A DNA stretch of 64,000 nt from Ceratorhiza oryzae-sativae (GCA_030998015.1 JARWMV010000047.1:1-64000); one strand, 5' to 3'; positions 32,311 to 43,880 are shown, numbered from the stretch's first letter. Notes: generated from the letters alone by a model not told the origin. Numbers and translations: made by a program.

Positions 32311-35300
32311 ATGTCCGGAAGAGAGTGGGATAACGTCAACTTTGGGCAAATTGCGGTACGTACAGACTACGGCTGACCCTCGCCCGGTGAGACTGAGACC
32401 TCTGACTATGTTCTAGGAAGTGAGATGCATCATTACAACGGCAACCGGCGCTAACTGCGCCTTGCACAGGAGCATGACGAGATCAAGGGGCGAGTGAGTG
32501 TCCAGACCCATGAGTCCAAGTGGGGATCTCATACGTGGTCCCATGTGACCCTGTTCCGTGATTTATCAGTCCGAAATACGAGCGGAAATCGCACGTTGGG
32601 TACGTTGCACATGTTTCAATCTACTGTGAGGCTAATGACACCCGGATTGGATGCTAGGTGGCAAGTTTGATTTCAGGGAGTCGCCATGAGGGTGCGCTAA
32701 TCGAAATAGCAATTGTTTAATCTAGTATGTGAGTGATCGAGTGGTTGTCGCGCCTATCTTATTCCTGGATTAAACGCTTCATTGCAGAAGGTGCGCCAAA
32801 GTATCACACAATGAAATCGGCTTAACATCTAACGATAAGCATAAAGCGAGTACGTGTATCATTGAGCTGTGCAAAAGGAGGAGCGCTGAAGTAGCGGATA
32901 CATGGTCGAAAAGCGGCGTGTGAGTGGTGGTCATGGACATGTGAACGGAGTATTCACCGGAAGGTGAGTGTAAGCGGAGTATGAAAATCACCGACAAAAG
33001 TGTAACCAATGAAACGGTGTTATAGATGTGCTTATTTGAAAACTGCATGCATAACAAAATATAGCCTGTAAGCAAGTGGTATTGGTTACTAGCACATTCT
33101 CTCATGCCAACCCTCCCACTCTGTTGCATGTCAGGATGTGAGTGAACAAGACACAGCCATGGCATACTCTGACCACACCCCTCTCACTCTGTTGCATGTC
33201 AGGATGTGAGTGAACAAGACACAGCCATGGCATACTCTGACCACACCCCTCTCACTCTGTTGCATGTCAGGCTGTGAGTAAACAAGACACAGCCATGGCA
33301 TACTCTGACCACACCCCTCTCACTCTGTTGCATGTCAGATTGTACTCGGCCAAAAGCAAATTCGCTAGTTAGGGCTAGTTATCGCCCTGGTTCTACCTAA
33401 GCCGAATTGACACCCGGGTAGCTCAGATTAGCAGCGCTACTGGCGTTTATTCTGCTTAGGTAGAACTGGCGCTCTGACTAGCCCTCAGTAGCGAATTGGA
33501 TTTTGGCCGAGTAAGTGAACAAGACACAGCCATGGCATACTCTGACCACACCCCTCTCACTCTGTTGCATGTCAGGATGTGAGTGAACAAGACACAGCCA
33601 TGGCATACTCTGACCACACCCCTCTCACTCTGTTGCATGTCAGGATGTGAGTGAACAAGACACAGCCATGGCATACTCTGACCACACCCCTCTCACTCTG
33701 TTGCATGTCAGATTGTGAGTGAACAAGACACAGCCATGGCATACTCTGACCACACCCCTCTCACTCTGTTGCATGTCAGCTGGTGAGTGAACAAGACACA
33801 GCCATGGCATACTCTGACCATACCCCTCTCACTCTGTTGCATGTCAGGATGTGAGTGAACAAGACACAGCCATGGCATACTCTGACCACACCCCTCTCAC
33901 TCTGTTGCATGTCAGGATGTGAGTGAACAAGACACAGCCATGGCATACTCTGACCACACCCCTCTCACTCTGTTGCATGTCAGCTGGTGAGTGAACAAGA
34001 CACAGCCATGGCATACTCTGACCACACCCCTCTCACTCTGTTGCATGTCAGTGGGTGAGTGAACAAGACACAGCCATGGCATACTCTGACCACACCCCTC
34101 TCACTCTGTTGCATGTCAGTGGGTGAGTGAACAAGACACAGCCATGGCATACTCTGACCACACCCCTCTCACTCTGTTGCATGTCAGACTGTGAGTGAAC
34201 AAGACACAGCCATGGCATACTCTGACCACACCCCTCTCACTCTGTTGCATGTCAGGCTGTGAGTGAACAAGACACAGCCATGGCATACTCTGACCACACC
34301 CCTCTCACTCTGTTGCATGTCAGGCTGTGAGTGAACAAGACACAGCCATGGCATACTCTGACCACACCCCTCTCACTCTGTTGCATGTCAGGCTGTGAGT
34401 GAACAAGACACAGCCATGGCATACTCTGACCACACCCCTCTCACTCTGTTGCATGTCAGACTGTAAGTGAACAAGACACAGCCATGGCATACTCTGACCA
34501 CACCCCTCTCACTCTGTTGCATGTCAGGCTGTGAGTGAACAAGACACAGCCATGGCATACTCTGACCACACCCCTCTCACTCTGTTGCATGTCAGGATGT
34601 GAGTGAACAAGACACAGCCATGGCATACTCTGACCACACCCCTCTCACTCTGTTGCATGTCAGGATGTGAGTGAACAAGACACAGCCATGGCATACTCTG
34701 ACCACACCCCTCTCACTCTGTTGCATGTCAGTGGGTGAGTGAACAAGACACAGCCATGGCATACTCTGACCACACCCCTCTCACTCTGTTGCATGTCAGG
34801 ATGTGAGTGAACAAGACACAGCCATGGCATACTCTGACCACACCCCTCTCACTCTGTTGCATGTCAGTGGGTGAGTGAACAAGACACAGCCATGGCATAC
34901 TCTGACCACACCCCTCTCACTCTGTTGCATGTCAGGATGTGAGTGAACAAGACACAGCCATGGCATACTCTGACCACACCCCTCTCACTCTGTTGCATGT
35001 CAGTGGGTGAGTGAACAAGACACAGCCATGGCATACTCTGACCACACCCCTCTCACTCTGTTGCATGTCAGCTGGTGAGTGAACAAGACACAGCCATGGC
35101 CATACTCTGACCACATCATCCCCACACTACCACATCAAGGAGGTATGTCACATATCAAAATATTGATTCTCTCTTTTAACCTTCCACACTTTGCTTGCCT
35201 CCAGTTTGTGGGTCACTACCATATTAAATCCTATAATTGTAACTCATTACAGATCCTTGCCCACCCTGCCTTCTAGAACGTGAGTGTTATCTAGGTTCTA

Positions 35301-37629
35301 CCAATTTCTCTGAGCTTCTCATTCAATCTGGGCAAATAAAGCATGTATGTCCACAATGTATGCATCTGACCAGACAGCCTGCAGCTGAATTTCTCTCAAG
35401 GAACCTGTAGGCACAGATCTTTGCAACCCAATCATTCTCACTTGGCCATTCACACTATACTTTCTATAATAGGTAGTGAGTGTAACACTTTTCTTACTCT
35501 TGTTCCCAATCTGCCATATCTATTCACATGCCCATAGTGTCAGTAGGGGCTGCAGTCAGAATATCGACTCATGCCTCTACCTTGTTCCCCCTGCTCTTGT
35601 TCCTGCCACTCATCACTTGGCAGGTAAGTCTTCTACTCATTCTCATAGTACCCCTCGTGGTCCTCTTGTCCCTGATGCTTATTGTTGCTTCGCCTCACTG
35701 AATCTAGATGGTTCGTATCATCTATTCACATGCATCAATCCCTAAACTAATTTCTGACAGACAGTGAGTACTCTATCGGCAATAGCTGCTTTCTAATCAC
35801 GTCCTGACAGTATGTTGCCCAAGCTGGTGCGCCAAATGCCACTACAAATCGGTTGCACCTCTGATTGCGACCGTTTATGAAGGCCGTAAGTAGATATCTT
35901 ATCGCCATTTGACAGTCTTGTATCTCGGCGCACTAGGAGGTATGTGTGCTCAACCCCCTCATGCTCCCACGCTCTAACCCACGTCTCACAATCCATTCAG
36001 ATCGTGAGTACTCTTCTCGTCACACAGGTTTCACGTTGACATGCCTTGGCGTGCAGGAAGTAAGTACATAACGGTTATGTAGAATGAGACTTTTACCAGC
36101 CTACCATGCGCGTACATAGGTGAGTTTTAGATTTCACTCAAAGTATACCGCTTGAGTGTCTGGGGAACGAACGACAGGCAGTAAGATTTTATTAGTTTGC
36201 CTTCCATACACGATCCTGAGGCGTGCTCTTCCTTCACAGTTCTTTCATGAACACCCTGGCCGGAAGAAACCAATCCATATCAACGCCGATACAGTAGGGT
36301 TACTGTATATTTCTTCGAAATGATTAACCTGATTTTTATCCATTGCTAATAGCCACTTTCGACGGTCGTTCAATACCTAGCTACCCACTCACAGATTGCT
36401 GACCTCACAGAGATTCTGCCTAGCTCAGCGAGGCCCATACCTCCAGCCGTTGCACGTACCGCTCTGTCCGACGTTTACTGCATCATGATCTCTGACGAGC
36501 GGCAAGTGGCAGTCAAGTGTCTGAGGCAACGCGACAACAAGGAAGTTAAAGTACGCACAACCAAGTATCACGTTCACCTACTCGGTACTATTTTACTTCC
36601 ACTTGCACACAGCGCACTGCTCGTGAACTGAACGTTTGGTCAAAGATGAAGCATAGGAACATACTCGCACTCGATGGTCTAGCGATATTTCAGAACTGTC
36701 TGGCAATGGTATCTCCGTGGATGGCATATGGTAGCGTGTGCGAGGTACTTCGGAAGTGGCCGGATATGAAGCGGTTCCCTATGGTATGGATATGAGCTCT
36801 ATGCCCAATGAGCCTAGCAGCATTGCGTTGACCACACTCTAGTGTCTACAACTGGCTCAGGCGATCACGTACCTGCATGGAGAGAACGTAGTAGGTTTCT
36901 ATTGTCTCGCTTCACGCACCGTTGTTCCTAACGTAAAACTCGTCGAGGTTCATGGTGACATCAAAGGAGTGGGTAACGCTTGATACGATAACTGTCGGAC
37001 CAGTAACACAGCGCGAACAGGCTAACCTTCTTGTGGACGGAGACGGCACGCTCAAGCTTACGGACTTTGGGCTCGCAATCATGCACGACAAGGTGTTGGA
37101 GTTTTCTCAGACCGATCCAGGAGGAGGCACGCTGCGCTGGATGGTGGGTTTAACTAGTGCAGGTACCTACGACGAGCTCAACTTTGTGTATGCGGACTCA
37201 GGCGCCGGAGCTTCATCAAGAGAACGCTCAACGATCACGCGAGGCTGACATATATGCGATGGGAATGGTGAGGCATTCGAGATTCGTGACCAACATAGTT
37301 GCTGACGTGTATACAACACGGTTAGACAATGCTTGTGAGAATGTATTCGCGTATCGGCTTGTCTCAAGCTAAATCTGATGCAGGAGATTATTACGGGGGA
37401 ACTTCCGTTCAAGGAGATCACTCAAGGGTACCGGCTTATCACGGAGGTCGTAGACAAACGTCGAGTCCCTCAGGTACCTTTACTCGAAGGAAACACAACG
37501 TCTCCAAAAGCTACGATTATGCTTAGTGTACTTCGGTGGTGTTGGAGCTATGAGCCGAGCGCGCGGCCAACTGCATCGCAGGTTGCTTTGGTGGTAAGCA
37601 CTATTGGCAATGGATGGCACACTCTCTGA
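32311..37629 (+). CDS. protein kinase gene with dozens of single-codon exons
   Basis: Predicted Ser/Thr-type kinase of about 350 residues, roughly 60 introns, nearly all phase 0. 5' exons: 32311-32355 (MSGREWDNVNFGQIA), GAA 32417-32419, 32470-32493, 32570-32599; then candidate single codons GTG 32658, TAT 32726, AAG 32788, CGA 32847, CCT 33065, the 27-codon array (33135-35074), GAG 35140, TTT 35205, AAC 35277, CAT 35342, GTA 35473, ATG 35708, ACA 35761, TAT 35811, GCC 35883, GAG 35937, ATC 36001, GAA 36057, GCA 36178; then exons 36240-36293, 36353-36550, 36613 on. Kinase motifs: QVAVKCL, HRNILALDGL, HGDIKG/ANLLVD, LTDFGLA, RWM/APE, CWSYEPSARPT. The Gly-rich loop is missing (ARTALSDVYC). The start could also be ATG 32146, as the frame is open upstream. 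Areas 32914-33064 and 35538-35707 are ambiguous. The 3' kinase part is firm; the microexon part is a splice-signal reading. Confidence 0.65.
33135..35139 (+). repeat. tandem array of 27 intron-plus-one-codon units (68 bp each)
   Basis: Each unit is three variable bases followed by a 65-bp constant part that starts GTGAGTGAACAAG and ends TGTTGCATGTCAG. Spacing is exactly 68 bp apart from one MITE insertion. The three-base words are GAT (10), GCT (5), TGG (5), CTG (3), ATT (2) and ACT (2), all sense codons. In the constant part I noticed only isolated changes (33280, 33821, 34465), plus the diverged last unit. GTRAGT donor, CTGAC and CTCAC branch-like motifs and CAG acceptor sit where a fungal intron needs them. 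The first unit is preceded by CCT plus an intron that shares only its 3' half with the repeat, and the last constant part shares only its 5' half yet still ends in AG after 65 bp. The unit contains no CpG. Confidence 0.95.
33345..33511. mobile_element. 167-bp hairpin MITE in the array, TA target
   Basis: Ends CTCGGCCAAAA / TTTTGGCCGAG, flanked by TA (33343-33344, 33512-33513); the two arms pair over most of their length (for example GGTTCTACCTAAGC with GCTTAGGTAGAAC). It landed two bases into the donor of the fourth array unit. Its last G recreates GTAAGT at 33511-33516, and the left junction keeps a GT at 33342. Confidence 0.88.
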
Positions 37630-38646
37630 ATTTCTGTTAATCCGGCGGAATAGATTCAGGGTATTACGCCCGAATAAAGAAAGAAATGTGCGTGAATGGG
37701 GCCATTCCGCACAAACGAACCCAACCAAGGAAATTTGTTTTGACTCAAATGTTGAGCCTGGCGCTGAACGGATTTGGAAATATATGATTGACTAGGACAA
37801 GCGTGATGAGTCTGAAGACGATACGTGAGAGCCTTGTGGCTTGAACAACTACTGGAATCACGAAATCATGCCAGCGTATATGCGGCTGTGCCAGCGCTAA
37901 TCGAGGACCGGAGAAATCCAGAGCACGGCCCCGACGAGTACTAGGGCCTTTGGAGGGGCGCTAGGCCCATCCGGCCGAAATGTTCCTGTTTCTATGTGAT
38001 TTTGATCGCACCCACCGTTTGCGGCATTCCGTAGAATTGCATTTTCGAATTCTGCATCGTGATCTTTGGATCGACACGAACTTCAACACGCTCATTAAAC
38101 AAGAGTTGAACGCGCCCAAGCACCCAAATGCGGCCATCCTGTTGATCATTACCTCGAGTCGGTGGGCGACAATACAAGGCAACACTGCTAGCCTCGTGGT
38201 TTTCGCTCTTGCCCGATCTGCTTCTGCCCGAGGTCCCAAACACAAAGGGTGGGACCCTAGCTACGACTGACCTCACGGGAGCATAAGTATTGTCTCTGGC
38301 CGCCATAGCAGCCCAATGCGAGGGCAGCTTTCCTTGTCCGTGTTGCTTGTCGCAAATGTGTAATGGGCTCGTCCGAATTATTTGAGTAACTCAATCGGCG
38401 GATGCCCGCATTGGTCATCTCGTGGCCGTACCTGTCGCCAAGAAACTTGGCGTTGGCATCAGATCGAATAACGCTCGCCGGCGACCACAAAACCCAAAGC
38501 CTGGCCCTATCCACGTTTGTCACCTCCCCCTTCGCGACGACGGTCGAGTTTATTTCCCTCCACGTCCACCTGCCTAATTGATTAGTCTTCCCTTGCATCT
38601 TTCTGGTTGTGGCCCACACTCTTTGCCTCGGAACAGAGTCAGAGCA
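37630..38646. other. intergenic region
   Basis: No gene supported. Short frames at 37961-38306 on both strands overlap one another and show no domain. Contains the promoter of the downstream alginate-lyase-like gene. Confidence 0.5.
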
Positions 38647-40246
38647 ATGGTCAGACATATTCAGGTCGGCCTGCTGGCTGCATTCGCCGCACCCGCCATG
38701 TCCATGACGAGCTATCCAAACTACTTTTTCGTGCCAGAGGACGTGTTTGGCTCGAGCTGGGTCGCCAACGCCAAGTGGGCACAGGCCAACACGATTGTGG
38801 ATGCCGAGTTTGTTTCTGCGCAAGGGCCTTGGTGCAAGTCCATCCGTGTTGGTTTATTTTCCGACTTGCAAATGCTGATATGTATGTCTAGCTGTAACAT
38901 CGAAGCCCATCCTTCCGCCGACCAACAGTTCCCAGTCAGTCGAGTCGGATGTCACTTCTTGAATCGAACGCTGATGTTGTTGTGAAGTGACTACCTGAGT
39001 CTGCGCCCTTACTTCTGGCCCGACTGCTCCAATGTTGGAAATACCACTGCACTCACCGATCAACAGAGTGAGTCTCGGCTATCTTCCTAGCTGACCAGCA
39101 GCTAATCGGTTCGCCCAGTTTACACGATGTGCAATTATACCCGACGTGATGGCGAGTTCAACCCCGATGCTCGCATGGTCAACGACACTGGCGCATTCCA
39201 AGCCCTGAGCGACAGCGTATTCTACAACGCCTTAGCCTGGTCGTACACCAAGGACTCGAGGTACTCGTCCAACATCGCCAACCAGATCTACACCTGGTTC
39301 CTGAACCCCGATACGCTCATGAACCCGAACCTGGTCTACGCCCAGCTGTTGCGAGGACCAGGAGTGCAACAAGGCAGTCATACGGGTATTCTCGACTTGA
39401 AGGGCATGGCCAAGATCACGTCGGGTATCATGACGCTGCGAAAGGGTCAAGCTCCCGAGTGGACTCAGCTGCTGGATGACGGGCTCAATGCGTGGGTCAA
39501 GGAATATCTTCGGTGGTTGACGACCAACAGCATGTCGTTGGAAGAAAAGGCTGCGCCCAAGTTTGCCTTCCCTCTCGTTTTGACATCCGTAAACTAACTC
39601 TCGCTTGGCATTCAGCAACCACGGAAGCTACTGGTTCAACCAAGTGGCATCGCTCCAGCTCTTGGTTGGAGACACCGCCGCAGCCAAAGCGACGGTTGAA
39701 GAGTTCTTCACCGGGATCTACCAAAACCAGATCGCCGCCAACGGTGACCAGCCGCTCGAGACTGACCGCACACGTCCGTACCACTACCGGGCGTACAACC
39801 TGATGGCGATGGTCATCAATGCCAAGATCGGTGCCTATGTCGGGATCACCGACGCCTGGAACCGCACGACCAAGTCTGGCGCGGGGATCCAACAGGCGTG
39901 CGATTACGCCATGACGATTGCGCCGACGGGTGAAGAGGACTATACGCTCGAGTTGTTTCCTCCGTTGGCGGCTGTGGCGAGCGTGTACGGTGATCCGGAC
40001 GGCAAGTACGCCAAGTGGTTGGCGAGCAAGGCCCCGGATTATCCTTCGAATGCGTGGTATATGCTCTCGCCCGGCCTGAGTGATTCCGGGTTGACGATGC
40101 CGACGACGACTGCGAGCGCCGGTACGCCTGGATCCACTGGTGGATCTATCGGCAACACGAGCAATAACGGCGCGATCGGGCTCGAGGCAGGCAGTGTGTT
40201 GAGGGTCTTGATCGCCGCGGGGGCGGTGCTCGTTTCGATAATTTAA
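38647..40246 (+). CDS. secreted alginate-lyase-family protein, probable GPI anchor
   Basis: Five exons: 38647-38833, 38892-38934, 38988-39067, 39119-39560, 39616-40246. The first intron is GC-AG (TGGT|GCAAGT), the only reading that joins GPW to SVTSKPILPP. The product starts with a signal peptide (HIQVGLLAAFAAPAMS), then an alpha-barrel of the Alginate_lyase family: SVTSKPILPPTNSSHDYLS, LRPYFWPDC, NDTGAFQALSDSVFYNALAW, LRGPGVQQGSHTGILD, the NHGSYWFNQVASLQLLVGD motif with its likely catalytic Asn-His, and RTRPYHYRAYNLMAM. A Ser/Thr/Gly linker and a terminal hydrophobic segment (VLRVLIAAGAVLVSII) suggest a GPI anchor. Such enzymes cleave uronic-acid polysaccharides by beta-elimination; the fungal substrate is unknown, possibly plant or fungal cell-wall uronans. 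No lesions. Confidence 0.8.
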
Positions 40247-43200
40247 AGGGACAGTGAAGCATCGGACAAATCTGGAGTCTGTTCGGGGACGGAGTTTTGA
40301 CCCTTTCTGTGCTGGGCTGCTCTTTTGTGTAGAGCTGTTATCTATGTGTAATCTCGTGTGCGACTCTTGTGACATTTTCATTTCTGTCTCGTTGTCTTCC
40401 AGAGCACGGTGTTATTCATTTGTGTGTTAGTACACGATCCATTCTCTTGTATACAAAACACGATGCCTTGGAGGATGACCTCCTTCAACGCCAGTTAACT
40501 TATTCCCTTCGTAGCGGCTAGATATGGTTTGATGCTGTTAGGAAATGATTGTCCGTACATGACACGAACCCTCTAGCGGAGTGCCTGACATATATGGCCG
40601 CATCTTTCGTCCTCAATGGGGTTCTAGTACAAATTACTGGATCACTGCCGGGTACCGGACTCTTAACAAGCCTTCCAACGCACCACAGAAACAAACCGAA
40701 AAGCGGAATAAGCCAGACGAAGAGATCATTCATACGTACCCATGTCAATGGCACTCGAGGGTGGTGTGCTGCCCTGCTGTAAATCCGCCGGCGCTTCGGT
40801 TTCATTCGACCCCACGATCTGCCGCCGGACGAGGCGCAGCTTCCCCTTAAACAACGATCTCGATCCATGATCGGCGCGGGGTCGATCGAGATTTGATCCC
40901 CTTCGTCGATGACGAATATATCTCCAGTGGCAGGCACCGAGATTCCGCGGTTGGCAATCGCCAGCGTCAGCCTCGGTCTCCGTCTCAGCTTGTTTGGACG
41001 TGCTGGTCGTGCCTAATCTGGTCAGAGTTTCTGGCGAGAGCAACCTTGGCATCACTTCCGATTCTCATCACCATACCGCGTCCCATATCAGCATCCTCCG
41101 AGAACACAAACGACCTCGTCAAGGACCTAACTTCCAAGACTACTCCTTTGACATTGGAGTCGGCAAATGCATCAAACAAGTATTTGGGTTGTCTTCACAA
41201 GTTATGGCAGAGGAACATGTTGAGATACTACCGGGATTGGGCATAGTACGTTCGATACTGCCACTAGGATACGATGATTGGTGGTCGACATCGAGTCTAG
41301 TCGACTTCCGTGGTTCAATATACCATCATGATAGGCAGTGCCGCGATGCATGTAGTAAAAATAGCAAGAGAATGGAGGGTTGATCCATTGTTAATTCGGC
41401 GGTCAATTATAAATTAATGTTACACAGGAGGCAATCTGATGGGCGGACCCCGCCTGACCCTATATTTTCGCCTGATGGTAAACTCCGCCATCTCGTTCCA
41501 TTTTATCTTGATGTCCTTTGTAAGCATGAGAGCGTCTTGTCTCCGAGCATGTCATGTGGGGAAACCCACCAGAGCCCCAGATGAAATCCTTGCCTTGAAG
41601 CGTTTTTGACTTTTCCTATCATCCCGCAAAACTCGTCGCACGTAAGCTCGTATGACTCACACACCCGTGGCCGGTCTAGCTTGAGCATTGTGCCAAGCAC
41701 TCGTGGGTCAGAGCAAATAATCTTCGAACGTGGAACGGTGGTCGGCCCTCCAGGATGGTCGTTCGCCACTGATTCCAGGTTGTCGTCAACGTGTATCGAG
41801 TTGGGGTAAGTAATCCAAAAGACGCACCGTCATCGCTTCGTGATACTGCTATTGATCTTCGTGTCAATAAGACTCGCCCCCCGGAGGTGATCTCGTGAGG
41901 CGGTTCAGGGAGTTCTGGTATCAGCGACACTTCCTTCAAAACTCCTGTCGTACTCCGAGACACTCAATACGAGCCCTCTTATTTCAGCATCTTTATCGGA
42001 GATTTCGAATGAATCAGGCGAAGCGAACGTATTCCGCATCGTAGGTTGGGCACTGACGAACGCGTCAAGAAATTGCTGGGCGGTCATTGCATTTTTGGCC
42101 CTGGCTGTGGTCGCAGTATTAACAGATTTACTCTTTTTGGATTTAGGCTCAAGACATGGACAGTCGCACCAGCAGCGGTCTGGCATAGTCGGAACACGGT
42201 GATGGCGCAGAACGCAAATCAGACTTAAACCCAACGGCTTGCAGTGGATTTGTCAGCATGCTTTACCCGGTTCTGTCACCAACGGCTCATATTGCAGCAA
42301 TCGTGGCGCGGAAAGAATAGTAAACGCAAATGATTAATCCGTTCATCTGGAAAGGTCATATAAATCGCTTTGATATTCGCATCATATCCCAATTTCAGAT
42401 TCCTCCACCTCGCACGCCATCGACATTCTGCGTCATACCTGCTAGTGTTGATTTCATCGAATTCCTTTATAATATACATTATGTCTAGCCAAATCTCAAC
42501 TAAACGTGTTAAATCATTGAGAGGCCTTGTTCAATGCGATTCCATTCCTCCATACATGTAACAATCCACTCCCTGAAACCTGTTGATGATGTACCCCTTG
42601 ATGACAGGAACCTATCGTCCGTTCACATGAAGAGTTTTACGCATCACACCCAGAAAGGCACAGAATCCGAATAAAAAAGATGTGGAATCTATGGTACCCT
42701 TTCATAGTGAACCTACTTGCAAAATGTTATCAACCCCAAACATTCCGCATACAGGCTCCTCCAATAAATACACGTCATGGATGAACAGATAATCTCAAAC
42801 GTGAGCCAATTGAATGAAACGTTCTGGATGGAAGAATAAGTGTCTAGGCGATGACGCCGTACTAGAAACTGCTGCCGTCGTCCTCGCTCTGCTTGACGGT
42901 CTCGGGTGTATAGGTGTAGGCGAGGATGGTGGTAGAACCTATGTCTACAAGCAGAGTAGCGAGTGCAATAGCTTGGGAGACAAATGACCATCCAAGGGGG
43001 TTTAAGTACGGATGAAACATCATTACAGAAGGAGGAGGCATCAAATGGCGATGGTAATGCCCTTTTCTCACAACCACCAGTCGCAGCCATGTACGATGCT
43101 CGGCTGAATAACCGGTCCTTGGGTTATCTGATTCATTATCCAGAGGCAAAGAAAGACAGTGAACAATATTATACCAAGGAAACCACCCATAGGATGCAGA

Positions 43201-43880
43201 TTTCGATCACCGCCAAGTGGAACCCAGCTGCCTTTGATGAGCTGACAACCTCGGTGGGATATTTTAAATTTTTTCGAGGCATGTTTGCACGTCCTCGGTT
43301 GGTCGTACCCCGTTCTTCCTTATTTTTTGGCCCTGAAGTGATCCAACCGCATAATCGGCTCGATTGAGGCGTGTCGAATATAAAATCCATTATGAGCCGC
43401 CTTCTGATACCAATTGGCCGATTGGCACAGGCTGCCTCGTCGCTAGCTCGAACTTCAGAAGCATCACACCCCCTAAATGGAGCGTTCACAGGTGGCAGAT
43501 TGTAAGACAACCCGCCACTCGACAGAAGAGCAATGGGTGGTTAATCATAGTGTGTAGACAGTGTGCGCCATTGATCCGTACGGAGCCCGCTCACCTGAAG
43601 CCTAAAGCCTTACTTACACGCATACACTTGCTCTCAGTGTCAAAAGCTAGGCTCAACATATTCCACATAATTCAAAGCAACGTTTTAAACTTTACACAAG
43701 ACGTCCAGGGAAAATACCAAAATGTCCGAATGGAGAACAATATCTCAAGCCTGGAACGTTCGACAAAACTAGGCTGCAGAGGGTACGTTGTTTGTGGGGG
43801 AGTAAGTGAAGTGCGTAATCTCGGGAAAATCTCCCCGTAGACGAATATGTGCCAAAAACTCCTCCGCCAAATCAACAGGG
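40247..43880. other. 3.6-kb stretch without a supported gene
   Basis: Many short frames on both strands, none with a family motif. Two minus-strand frames might be exons of one unknown gene: 41905-42234 (Lys/Ser-rich, then AMTAQQFLDAFVSAQPTMRN) and 41503-41769 (KLDRPRVCESYELTCDEFCGMIG). A third, 42862-43149, ends in a hydrophobic segment LATLLVDIGSTTILAYTYTPETV. I cannot assign any of them. Confidence 0.35.

Noticed and set aside
33456..35114. Minus-strand frames of 60-72 codons in the 68-bp array
   Set aside because: 68 is not a multiple of 3, so these frames rotate through the repeat and simply reflect a stop-poor unit. They have no start context or family.
33135..35139. CRISPR-like array (regular repeats with variable spacers)
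   Set aside because: Variable parts are only 3 bp, units lack dyad symmetry, the context is eukaryotic and no cas genes are present.
39497..40381. 294-codon Arg-rich minus-strand frame
   Set aside because: Antisense shadow of the alginate-lyase gene, whose codons are GC-rich at third positions.
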